Assembly: GCA_947457195.1 (NCBI GenBank)
Contig: CANGUU010000013.1
Coordinates: 1 to 51,506 of the forward strand
DNA from: Gammaproteobacteria bacterium
Lineage (GTDB): Bacteria > Pseudomonadota > Gammaproteobacteria > Pseudomonadales > Pseudohongiellaceae
Length of the DNA: 51,506 nt
Direction of reading: 5' to 3'
The notes under the pieces: generated by a model
The model's database searches: none
What the model was told of the DNA's origin: nothing
What the model saw: the letters and a program-made list of their open reading frames with translations, nothing else
In this document: positions 1 to 6,563 of the stretch, one piece after another
How positions within the stretch are numbered: position 1 is the stretch's first letter
Layout: each line of letters begins with the position of its first letter
Made by a program: the position numbers and the translations under genes

Positions 1-144
1 GAACTGACCGCAAAGCTCACGGTGGACAGCATCATGGCCATGCTGAGTACCGGTCGTAACGCCATGCCCCCGTTCCGTGGCGTGCTCAGCGTAGAACAGA
101 TGCATGATCTGGCCGTCTGGCTGAAGGAAGATCTGATCAAATAA
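1..144 (+). CDS. C-terminal end of a c-type cytochrome (partial)
   Basis: The open frame enters from the left edge and ends at a TAA at 142-144, giving 47 visible residues. The stretch around MPPFRGVLS followed by QMHDLAVWL resembles the C-terminal part of class I cytochromes c. There a Met in an MPPF-type motif is the sixth heme-iron ligand and an amphipathic helix (D-L-A-x-W-L) closes the fold. The CxxCH heme site and any signal peptide lie outside the window, so the exact class cannot be given. Such proteins carry electrons in the periplasm or inner membrane. No terminator with a T-run follows; the next 110 bases are a degenerate GA-rich repeat. Confidence 0.6.
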   Translation, partial: ELTAKLTVDSIMAMLSTGRNAMPPFRGVLSVEQMHDLAVWLKEDLIK

Positions 145-159
145 CCAGTTGTGCTGGTA

Positions 160-262
160 TAGGCAGTAAAGGGAACTAAAGGGCAGTAGAAGGCAGTGGC
201 GGTAGGAGGCAGTAGCAGGTAGCAGGTCAGGTAGCAGGTGTAGTAGACAGCAGAAGGTGGCG
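160..262. repeat. Degenerate GGCAGTAG / GCAGGTAG-type repeat tract
   Basis: About 100 bases are made of imperfect short units: ggcagta, gggcagtag, aggcagtgg, aggcagtag, then gcaggtag and caggtgtag. The tract is strongly purine-rich on the plus strand and has no coding potential. It lies between the end of the cytochrome c gene and the AT-rich foreign segment, so it may mark old slippage or an insertion edge. No function can be assigned. Confidence 0.5.
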
Positions 263-359
263 CACTTGGACGGAAAGACTTCAAACCAGATTTTTGAGGA
301 TTTGGCTCTCTGGAAGGCCATCCTCAAATAACCTGAACCCTGATATTCCTCTTCTTTTT

Positions 360-382
360 GGGGTTCCCGCCCCGGGAACCCC
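360..382. other. GC-rich perfect hairpin without T-run
   Basis: Nine bases at 360-368 (GGGGTTCCC) pair perfectly with 374-382 across a five-base loop. On the plus strand no T-run follows, and on the minus strand the stem is followed by A-rich rather than T-rich sequence. It is therefore not a standard intrinsic terminator in either direction. It lies upstream of the KAP NTPase gene and could be a recombination, regulatory or RNA structure. Confidence 0.45.
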
Positions 383-413
383 TGCCGACTAGGGCGACTA
401 GGCGGGGGTGAAA

Positions 414-485
414 GGCTCAAGAAAAATTGCGGAGGGTCTGTTCCAAGCATAGCGCCAGAACGGAAACCGTCATTTTTCTTGAACC
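414..485. repeat. 14-bp inverted repeat upstream of the KAP NTPase gene
   Basis: GGCTCAAGAAAAAT at 414-427 is matched by the reverse complement of 472-485 with 13 of 14 positions identical, separated by 44 bases. The arms lie 108-179 bases before the ATG of the NTPase gene, in a 448-base non-coding stretch. They could be operator half-sites, a long stem or recombinase-related sites. Nothing in the sequence decides between these. Confidence 0.5.
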
Positions 486-592
486 TGAGGGGGTGCAACG
501 CCCTTGAATGCACTTAGGGTTTTCAGTGGACGTAACCTCCATTTTCTCTATGATGTTGGCAAACCCCATTGCAGGATCAAGGTGGACAAACA

Positions 593-2896
593 ATGTTCAA
601 CCTGAAGAAAAAGAAAGTGTTAGCCCCCCAAAAACCACCGCAGAAGGCTGGATTTGATAATCCGTTGTCAGATCCCGCAGATGACAAATTAGGCAGGCGG
701 AAACTTATAAACCAAATCTACCCGTACCTAACCAATCTAGAGCCAAATTGGTCAGTTCGCGTTGGGCTTTTGGCCCAATGGGGAGAGGGAAAAACCACCA
801 TATGCAAATGGATTGCTCAGCAGGCCATTAAGGACGGACATATTCCCGTATGGTTTAGTCCTTGGTCGGCTAGGACAGATGCACAGCTCTGGGTAGGCTT
901 CTACTCCGCGCTAATACAAGCCTTAAAGGAATTTGATACTGAATTTGAGACCTCGTTTGTCTCGTTGGCCAACCTCAAGCACAGAACCTCATCTTTGGCT
1001 AATCAGGAATGGGCCCAGGATATTGGTCAGCTCCATCAATTTGGACAGTCGGGAATAAGTGTTGTCCAAAAACTAACGAAGATGAGCCCTCAAGATATTC
1101 AGCGCTTGCACGAAAAGGTGGGGAATAAACGGTTCATAGTAATTCTGGACGATCTTGATAGGGTTGACCCCACGCTAATTCCCCAGCTTTTGATGACCAT
1201 TCGTGATGTGCTGGATTTAGGTGGTTTCTCATTCTTGCTGCCCTTTGATCTAAAAATCGTTGCCGATGCACTTGGTGCCAAAAATAACTCAGAAGGATTT
1301 GGTGAAGAGTTTCTGGGCAAAATACTTGATTTTCGTGTCCATTTAGAAAAGCCCTCTAAAGAGCAGCTAGCTTCATTTTTTAAAGAAGAGATGAATGCCC
1401 ACTGCTCCTTCGTCACAGTTGCTGCGCTAGAAGGTCTTGAAGATTATTTACCCTCCAATCCCAGAAAGTTGAAATCTCTTATTAGAGGCCTGCGCATCTT
1501 TGATAGTGAGGCTAATAGACACAGAGACGGAGAAATCGATTGGAAAGCTCTCATTTTTGCGCAGATGATAAAGCAGGAATCAGCTCCGTTCTTCGATGTC
1601 TATGCAGTAAGTACGTTTGGCGATAACACAGATGATTATTCTGGTGATAATCCATGGATATCCGCCGCTGTTGAGCAAGATAAGGACAAAGCTGCCCAGG
1701 ATGAGCAAGTGAGAATTAATAGTCTGCTAGATAAGGTTGGTATTACTGTTGCCACTAAAAGAGAGCGTTTACTCTCCCTGTGTGAGGGGTGGCGTGAATC
1801 TTATGGGGTATATGGCCAACATAAAATCACTTATGCCTTAAAACTATTGAGTCAACCCGAAGCCCTAACGTGGGCGGAGTTTGATAGCTTTTTGAAGGTT
1901 TGGAATGAAAAGAAGGATTTTTCCTCCCTTATTCTATGGTTCTCTGAACATGCAAAAACCACACAACAGCCCTTAGTAAATGTCGTAAAAGAAACATTGC
2001 TCACGCTTTCACAGCAATACGACCTCCACTTAGAAAGAGCCAGTTCAGTGCTTTTAAGTGTTGAGCAGGCAAAATGCGTTAAGCAAGCTGAAGATATTTT
2101 GCGTCTCTACGAGTGCTATTTAGAACAAGAAGTTCCTGGGGCTCCCTATACTTCAATACTTTCTGCGGCTGTGTTTGAAAAACTGCTCGGCTCTATAGTG
2201 AAATGGTTTCTTTTTAGAGGTAACGCCGCCGATCTAGCATTGCGAGCAACTGAAGAAACGCTATTAAAAAAATGGGTTCAGAAGGCTCAGGATAATGGCT
2301 TGGGTAAAGACTATAACGTTTTGCTAGCAGGCTTAGACAACAAACGGTTTGGTGATGAAGGCGAGATTGGAAAACTATATCAGGATCTATTGGGCATTGT
2401 TGATGCTGGAATGGAGGAAGTTGCCTTAAGAGCATTAGCAGATGAAGGCGGTATAAATGCAATTTATGCCGGCGGGGTTAACGAAGGGGTTAAGAAAGCG
2501 CTTCTGGATATCAATAGTGGTATCTGGAAACCAATCGGAACGTCAAAAGCGGAACAAATTCTATCTACTGCTTCTACAAACTCCATAGTTCAGGCGAACG
2601 CTCGTAACTTCCTAGACTTACTTCACCGAGCATCTAATCGCGGAGTGTGGGAGATGACACGGGAAGAAGTGTGTGAGTTTTATAAACATCCCCAACTAGT
2701 TGTTGCCGTGTGGAATGCCGCAATAGCAACAGAGCTGCAATTTCGGCACTTAAAGGAAACGAGGGATGTTCGGGATTATTTGATTGGCAAAGGGATTGCT
2801 GATAATCAACTTGCCACTCCTGATTGGCTTTTAGCGGAACGTAAAAAGCCAGTTCAACAAAATCCAGCTAAACCTCAACCCCCTAAAAGCAATTGA
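593..2896 (+). CDS. KAP-family P-loop NTPase
   Basis: The 767-residue protein shows a KAP-type P-loop NTPase N-terminal half. Walker A is AQWGEGKTT near residues 61-69 (Lys67), followed by a PVWFSPW strand. Walker B, VILDDLDR, lies near 183-190 with Asp186 and Asp187. The C-terminal half (about 330-767) is helical-looking and not recognised. Unlike many KAP proteins, no transmembrane pair is evident. The frame is also open from a TTG at 569, but the ATG at 593 has AAGGTGG eight bases upstream and is preferred. KAP NTPases include PifA, the F-plasmid exclusion protein against T7. With a recombinase as its main neighbour, an anti-phage or plasmid-maintenance role is plausible but is inference. 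Base composition is AT-rich compared with the chromosomal genes. Confidence 0.85.
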   Translation: MFNLKKKKVLAPQKPPQKAGFDNPLSDPADDKLGRRKLINQIYPYLTNLEPNWSVRVGLLAQWGEGKTTICKWIAQQAIKDGHIPVWFSPWSARTDAQLWVGFYSALIQALKEFDTEFETSFVSLANLKHRTSSLANQEWAQDIGQLHQFGQSGISVVQKLTKMSPQDIQRLHEKVGNKRFIVILDDLDRVDPTLIPQLLMTIRDVLDLGGFSFLLPFDLKIVADALGAKNNSEGFGEEFLGKILDFRVHLEKPSKEQLASFFKEEMNAHCSFVTVAALEGLEDYLPSNPRKLKSLIRGLRIFDSEANRHRDGEIDWKALIFAQMIKQESAPFFDVYAVSTFGDNTDDYSGDNPWISAAVEQDKDKAAQDEQVRINSLLDKVGITVATKRERLLSLCEGWRESYGVYGQHKITYALKLLSQPEALTWAEFDSFLKVWNEKKDFSSLILWFSEHAKTTQQPLVNVVKETLLTLSQQYDLHLERASSVLLSVEQAKCVKQAEDILRLYECYLEQEVPGAPYTSILSAAVFEKLLGSIVKWFLFRGNAADLALRATEETLLKKWVQKAQDNGLGKDYNVLLAGLDNKRFGDEGEIGKLYQDLLGIVDAGMEEVALRALADEGGINAIYAGGVNEGVKKALLDINSGIWKPIGTSKAEQILSTASTNSIVQANARNFLDLLHRASNRGVWEMTREEVCEFYKHPQLVVAVWNAAIATELQFRHLKETRDVRDYLIGKGIADNQLATPDWLLAERKKPVQQNPAKPQPPKSN

Positions 2897-2939
2897 TGCA
2901 ATTGTCAGAGCTCAGGACCACGGGCCGGGGGGATGCAAC

Positions 2940-2995
2940 GGGGGCGCGCTAGCGGGCCCCCTTGCCAAGATGTGCTGTAACACAGCACACATCTT
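2940..2995. other. Two adjacent hairpins after the KAP NTPase gene
   Basis: The first palindrome, 2940-2961, pairs GGGGGC with GCCCCC around the self-complementary core CGCTAGCG. The second, 2967-2995, pairs AAGATGTG with CACATCTT, with an inner CTGT/ACAG stem and a two-base bulge. Neither is followed by a T-run. They lie 44 bases after the NTPase stop and about 200 bases before the next gene. They may end or stabilise the NTPase message, or be structural DNA of the element. The rest of 2897-3192 shows nothing further. Confidence 0.5.
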
Positions 2996-3192
2996 GCAGT
3001 CAGCCTTAAACGCTTATTCTTCGGTGACTGAACCATAGTTGCATCGACGCGCTGAACCTTTTATGCGCTGGCTGACTGGTGTCACAGTTTCCCCGCTTTC
3101 ACCATTCTTCGTTCATTGCTCCGCGTTTCCCGCCGCAGCCTTTCGCAGCAGCTACAGTCTGGCACGAATCGAAATTCATGTGCCGGAGAGAC

Positions 3193-3399
3193 ATGCTGCC
3201 TGATATCGACAAATACCTGATCTACCTTGACGAGTTCGATTTGAGCCGTGAGGAAAAGGCAGATTTGATACAGGCAGTATGGAGCGTGATGGAGACGCAT
3301 GCAGACAAAGCATTCGGCCTGCATCCTAGCCAGCAGGTTTGTGGGTATCGAGACGAATTCAATTTACAGAGTCAGGACGGACTCCTAAAGTCGAAGTAG
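3193..3399 (+). CDS. Small conserved-looking protein upstream of the recombinase
   Basis: The 68-residue acidic protein begins MLPDIDKYLIYLDEF, continues through LSREEKADLIQAVWSVME and ends in KSK. The frame is open from 3079, but the ATG at 3193 has GGAGAG (3184-3189) at good spacing, and the sequence before it has no protein-like character. Short proteins with an N-terminal LPDIxKYLxYLDxFDL pattern and an IQxVWSIME helix occur just upstream of large serine recombinases in proteobacteria, as far as I remember, and their function is unknown. The gene ends 28 bases before the recombinase ATG, so the two are probably co-transcribed. It may be an accessory or directionality factor; this is inference. 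Confidence 0.65.
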   Translation: MLPDIDKYLIYLDEFDLSREEKADLIQAVWSVMETHADKAFGLHPSQQVCGYRDEFNLQSQDGLLKSK

Positions 3400-3427
3400 T
3401 CCCAACATAAACACCGCGAGGTCAGTC

Positions 3428-5236
3428 ATGCAGTTTCTGTCTGCCCAAAATGCCGTTATCTATTGCCGTGTGTCTGGTAGCAAACAGCTCAAGGCGGGCG
3501 ATGGCCTGAACTCGCAGGAAACGCGCTGCCGTGAATACGCCCGGATGAAGGGCTATGAAGTTATCAAGTCATTCCATGACGAGGGCGTATCCGGCAGTCT
3601 CACTGAGCGCCCAGCAATGCGTGAGCTGCTGGCTTATCTGCGCCAGCACAAATCCAAACATCTTGTCGTTATCATCGACGATCTCAGCAGGCTTGCGCGT
3701 GGGCTGGAAGCGCATTTGAAGTTGCGTGTTCTTATCAGCAAGGCAGGCGGCAAGCTGGAAAGCCCCACCGTCGAGTTTGGCGAGGACTCTGACAGCCAGC
3801 TTATCGAGAACCTTCTTGCCAGCGTTTCGCAGCACCAGCGGCAGAAGAACGCTGAACAAACCATCAACCGCATGAGGGCGAGAGCCTCCAACGGCTACTG
3901 GGTTGGTAGAGCCGTTGTCGGCTATCACTTCCAGCGGGTTCCCGGTCATGGCAACCTTCTGGTACGTGATGAGCCTGTGGCCTCCATCATCCAGGAGGCA
4001 CTTGAGGGATTTGCCAGCGGACGGTTCGCATCGCAAATGGAGGTGAAGCGGTTTCTTGACGGACAGGCAGCGTTTCCGAAAGGCGTGGGCGGCGTTGTTT
4101 ATCCCACTCGCGTGAATAACCTGCTTACCCCCGTTCTCTATGCCGGGTATTTCAGCTTCCCCAATTGGGGCATACATCTCATGCAGGGAAAGCATGAGCC
4201 TCTAATCAGCTACGAGACCTTCAAGCTGATACAGGAACGATTGAACGGCGCAGCTCCCGCTCCGTACCGCAAAGATACTTGCGAAGATTTTCCCTTAAGG
4301 GGCTTCGTACTCTGTTCCGACTGCAACAAGCCGATGACTTCCTGCTGGTCGACCGGGCGGCACAAGAAGTACGCCTACTACTTCTGCTTTGAGAAGGGCT
4401 GCGCCAGTTTCAAGAAATCCATTCGCAAGGAAACACTCGAAGGCGAAGTGGAAACGATGCTGAACAACCTCACACCGCCATTGAAAATCTACAGCATGGC
4501 AAAGGCCATGCTGTGCGACCTGTGGGACGTGAAGGTCAAAGGCCATGATGTGAACAGAAAAGCCTTGCAAACCGAGTTGGAGCAGCTTGACCGGAAGACC
4601 AGCGTATTCCTCGATAGGATCGCAGAGGCTGGCAGCCCATCCCTGATTACTACCTACGAAACCAAACTTCGCGAGATAGACGAACAGAAAATTGTTCTGC
4701 GGGAACAGGTAAAAAAACTGGAAGGCATTCGCCCTGACTTCGAGGAAGCATTTCGAACCGCTTTTGATTTCCTGTCCAACCCTTACAAACTCTGGGTTTC
4801 AGGCGATTTGGAGCGCAAGAGAACGGTGCTGAAACTCGTGTTCCCGGAGAAATTGGCTTATTGCAGAGAAGGGGGATTTCGAACCGCATCAAAATCCCGC
4901 CCATTCAAGCTTTTAGAGCAATTGAAGGGCGGGGTTTTTGATATGGCGCGCCCAAGAGGATTCGAACCTCTGACCTTTGCCTCCGGAGGGCAACGCTCTA
5001 TCCAGCTGAGCTATGGGCGCGTGCAGTATTGCGTGAGTGCGTCGTTGGGCGGCGGCGTGGTAAGCCCGCGGCTAGGCCCCCGGAAACCGCGCCGTTGCGG
5101 CTCGGGCTGCAGAATGCCGGGGCCGGCATCATACCCAAGCGGCGACGGAATTTCACTCGAGGTGAGCGCTCGTGGACGGTTGTCCCAGGGGCGACGGGTG
5201 GCCACGTCGGCTTTTGACAGTGACATTACCTGCTGA
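3428..5236 (+). CDS. Large serine recombinase, frame continuing through the tRNA-Arg gene
   Basis: The N-terminal resolvase/invertase domain has IYCRVSGSKQ with the nucleophile at Ser16, and DDLSRLARGL, the usual DxxSRxxR helix. A recombinase domain follows (about 170-280, including KHEPLISYETF), then a zinc ribbon with CSDC at 296-299 and a later CxxxxxxC-type pair, then a coiled-coil stretch near 375-430. This is the layout of large serine recombinases that integrate and excise mobile DNA. Real family sequence appears to end near residue 500, after GGFRTASKSRPFKLLEQL. Residues from about 506 onward translate the antisense of tRNA-Arg (MARPRGFEPLTF and on) and then unrelated host DNA, up to the TGA at 5234. 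The chimeric tail probably arose on integration. ATG 3428 is preceded by a GAGGTCA ribosome site. Confidence 0.85.
   Translation: MQFLSAQNAVIYCRVSGSKQLKAGDGLNSQETRCREYARMKGYEVIKSFHDEGVSGSLTERPAMRELLAYLRQHKSKHLVVIIDDLSRLARGLEAHLKLRVLISKAGGKLESPTVEFGEDSDSQLIENLLASVSQHQRQKNAEQTINRMRARASNGYWVGRAVVGYHFQRVPGHGNLLVRDEPVASIIQEALEGFASGRFASQMEVKRFLDGQAAFPKGVGGVVYPTRVNNLLTPVLYAGYFSFPNWGIHLMQGKHEPLISYETFKLIQERLNGAAPAPYRKDTCEDFPLRGFVLCSDCNKPMTSCWSTGRHKKYAYYFCFEKGCASFKKSIRKETLEGEVETMLNNLTPPLKIYSMAKAMLCDLWDVKVKGHDVNRKALQTELEQLDRKTSVFLDRIAEAGSPSLITTYETKLREIDEQKIVLREQVKKLEGIRPDFEEAFRTAFDFLSNPYKLWVSGDLERKRTVLKLVFPEKLAYCREGGFRTASKSRPFKLLEQLKGGVFDMARPRGFEPLTFASGGQRSIQLSYGRVQYCVSASLGGGVVSPRLGPRKPRRCGSGCRMPGPASYPSGDGISLEVSARGRLSQGRRVATSAFDSDITC
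4891..4939. terminator. Bidirectional intrinsic terminator inside the recombinase frame
   Basis: CCCGCCC (4896-4902) pairs with GGGCGGG (4927-4933), extended by TTCAA (4904-4908) with TTGAA (4922-4926), with one bulged A. TTTTT follows at 4935-4939 on the plus strand. On the minus strand the stem is followed by ATTTTG. It can therefore end the recombinase message and, from the other side, the tRNA-Arg transcript, whose 3' end is five bases away. The recombinase reading frame passes through it without a stop. Confidence 0.7.
4944..5020 (-). tRNA. tRNA-Arg, anticodon CCG
   Basis: Read on the minus strand, the 77-base gene has acceptor arms GCGCCCA and TGGGCGC, a D-arm around AGCTCAGCTGGATAGAGC, and an anticodon stem TTGCC/GGCAA. 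The loop is CTCCGGA, giving anticodon CCG. The T-arm is AGAGG-TTCGAAT-CCTCT, and CCA is encoded after a G discriminator. All stems pair fully, so the gene is intact despite the element beside its 3' end. A weak -10 like AATACT lies just upstream (5025-5030, minus strand). The arrangement fits use of the tRNA 3' region as an integration site. Confidence 0.95.
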
Positions 5237-5259
5237 GGCCACAGGGCATCGCGTAGAAT
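5214..5259 (+). promoter_or_regulatory. Possible promoter elements for the MFS operon
   Basis: A perfect TTGACA occurs at 5214-5219 and a near-consensus TAGAAT at 5254-5259, 24 bases before the MFS start codon. The 34-base gap between them is too long for one sigma-70 promoter. TAGAAT, with a poor -35, is the more likely -10. The remainder of 5021-5282 shows nothing beyond this. Confidence 0.25.
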
Positions 5260-5282
5260 GCGCGTCTTTCGAAGAAGGCCGC

Positions 5283-6563
5283 ATGTCCCAAGCTTCCGAA
5301 CACACGACCGCCGCTGCAGCCAAGCACGCGATGCCCAAGGGCTTCGAGGCGCTCGGCTGCCGGCCCTTTCGCTGGCTGATTGGTGCCCTCCTCTGCTTCT
5401 TTCTCGGCATGCAGGGGCAACTGCTGGTGCGCTCATTGCTGGCGTGGCAACTGACGCACAGCGAGTTGTCGCTCGGCTACGTGAATCTGGTGGTAGCGCT
5501 ACCCATGGTCGGCATGTCGTTCCTTGCCGGCGCCATCATCGACCGCATCGAGCGGCGTCGCCTGTTGATCATCACCCAGGTCCTGATCATGGTGAACGAA
5601 CTGATCCTGCTGAGCCTGCTGCTGCTCGACAAGCTCACCTTCACACCGCTGCTGGTCAGCTCGTTCGTCATGGGATCCCTGTTTCCCTTCGTGATGCCGA
5701 CACGCTCGGCCATGGTCTTCGGCATGGTGGGTCGCGAACTGATCGGCTCGGCCATGGCGCTGCAAAGCGGCATCATGAACGTGGGACGCATCGTTGGACC
5801 GGCTGTCACGGGTGCCCTGATTCCCCTGCTGACACTGCCCGGCGCCTATGCTGTCGCCATCCTGCTGCATCTGGTGGCCACGCTGACGACCTTCATGCTG
5901 CCGCGTTCCTCCCCCGAGCAACAGGCGCGCAAATCCCTGCTGGGCGACATGCTCTACTCGTTCACCTACATCGGTCAGCACCGACCGATCATGCTCGTGC
6001 TGCTGTTCGGCCTCTTCCCCATCCTGCTCATGCTGCCGGCCCACAGCATGTTGGTGGTGTTTGCCGAGGATGTCTGGCAAGTCGGTGAAGACGGTCTTGG
6101 TCTGCTGATGGCCATGGTGGGAGCCGGCGGCATCAGCGGGGCCTTCATCGTTGCGCGCTTCAGCCAGGCCACCACCCGCGCGCGCTGGATGCTCTGCACC
6201 GGGACTCTGTTCGGCGTTGCGCTGGCGGCGTTCAGCATGAGCCCGTGGTTCGGACTGGCACTGCTGCTCATGCTCTGCGCCAGCATGCTCAACGACATCA
6301 CCCAGACCATGAACAACACCATCGTACAGTTGCTCGCGCACAACGAAGTGCGGGGGCGCATGTCGAGCATGATGATGGTATCGCTCGGCCTCACGCCGCT
6401 CGGCGTGCTGCCCGTGGCGCTCGCTGCCGAGCGCTTCGGCATAGCACCCACCATGCTGGTGGCGAGCCTGATCCTGCTCTGCATCCTGGCGCTGTTCTTT
6501 GCCCTCAGCCCGACGCTGCGCCGCCTCGACCTTACCCTGCAGCGTGCTGCCGCCGCACCATGA
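5283..6563 (+). CDS. MFS transporter (EntS/MFS_3-like), first of pair
   Basis: The 426-residue protein has about twelve hydrophobic segments. The loop IIDRIERRRLLIITQV is the MFS motif A after the second helix, and PTRSAMVFGMVGRELIGSAMALQSGIMNVGRIVGPAVTG spans helices 4-5 in the style of the EntS/MFS_3 exporters. Such proteins are proton-driven inner-membrane exporters of small molecules; the substrate cannot be read here. The frame is open further upstream, but ATG 5283 follows GAAGAAGG (5270-5277) and starts a plausible cytoplasmic tail. It overlaps the next transporter by four bases (ATGA), so the two are translationally coupled. The pair might form a heteromer or be sequential duplicates. 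Confidence 0.85.
   Translation: MSQASEHTTAAAAKHAMPKGFEALGCRPFRWLIGALLCFFLGMQGQLLVRSLLAWQLTHSELSLGYVNLVVALPMVGMSFLAGAIIDRIERRRLLIITQVLIMVNELILLSLLLLDKLTFTPLLVSSFVMGSLFPFVMPTRSAMVFGMVGRELIGSAMALQSGIMNVGRIVGPAVTGALIPLLTLPGAYAVAILLHLVATLTTFMLPRSSPEQQARKSLLGDMLYSFTYIGQHRPIMLVLLFGLFPILLMLPAHSMLVVFAEDVWQVGEDGLGLLMAMVGAGGISGAFIVARFSQATTRARWMLCTGTLFGVALAAFSMSPWFGLALLLMLCASMLNDITQTMNNTIVQLLAHNEVRGRMSSMMMVSLGLTPLGVLPVALAAERFGIAPTMLVASLILLCILALFFALSPTLRRLDLTLQRAAAAP

Larger units (their letters stand above)
258..5020. mobile_element. Serine-recombinase element abutting tRNA-Arg, cargo KAP NTPase
   Basis: A distinct segment holds an AT-rich KAP NTPase gene, a small protein gene and a large serine recombinase, and it stops at the 3' end of a tRNA-Arg(CCG). 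The NTPase gene is clearly lower in GC than the genes from 5283 onward, which fits horizontal acquisition. The right edge is at or inside the tRNA (4944-5020), because the recombinase frame runs into it. The left edge is uncertain. The hexamer TGGCGC at 258-263 also occurs at the tRNA CCA end (4944-4949), but six bases can match by chance. No long direct repeat of the tRNA 3' end was found on the left. The span is a working estimate. Confidence 0.55.

Noticed and set aside
258-263. TGGCGC as the left attachment site
   Set aside because: Only six bases match the tRNA end; flanking bases differ, so chance is likely. It is used only as a provisional boundary.
360-382. Intrinsic terminator of the cytochrome gene
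   Set aside because: No T-run follows in either direction and it lies over 200 bases from the stop.
3079-3192. Longer start for the small protein before the recombinase
   Set aside because: The added residues look like random translation, while ATG 3193 has a clear GGAGAG ribosome site.
4944-5020. The MARPRGFEPLTF-type peptide at the end of the recombinase as a real protein domain
   Set aside because: It is the antisense translation of the tRNA-Arg gene, whose stems, loop and CCA are all intact.
5214-5242. TTGACA-based sigma-70 promoter with 17-base spacer
   Set aside because: The hexamer at the right distance (GGCCAC) is not a -10; the nearby TAGAAT is too far.
5172-5282. Upstream start for the first MFS transporter
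   Set aside because: The extension overlaps the recombinase tail frame region, has no transporter-like sequence and lacks the ribosome site found before 5283.
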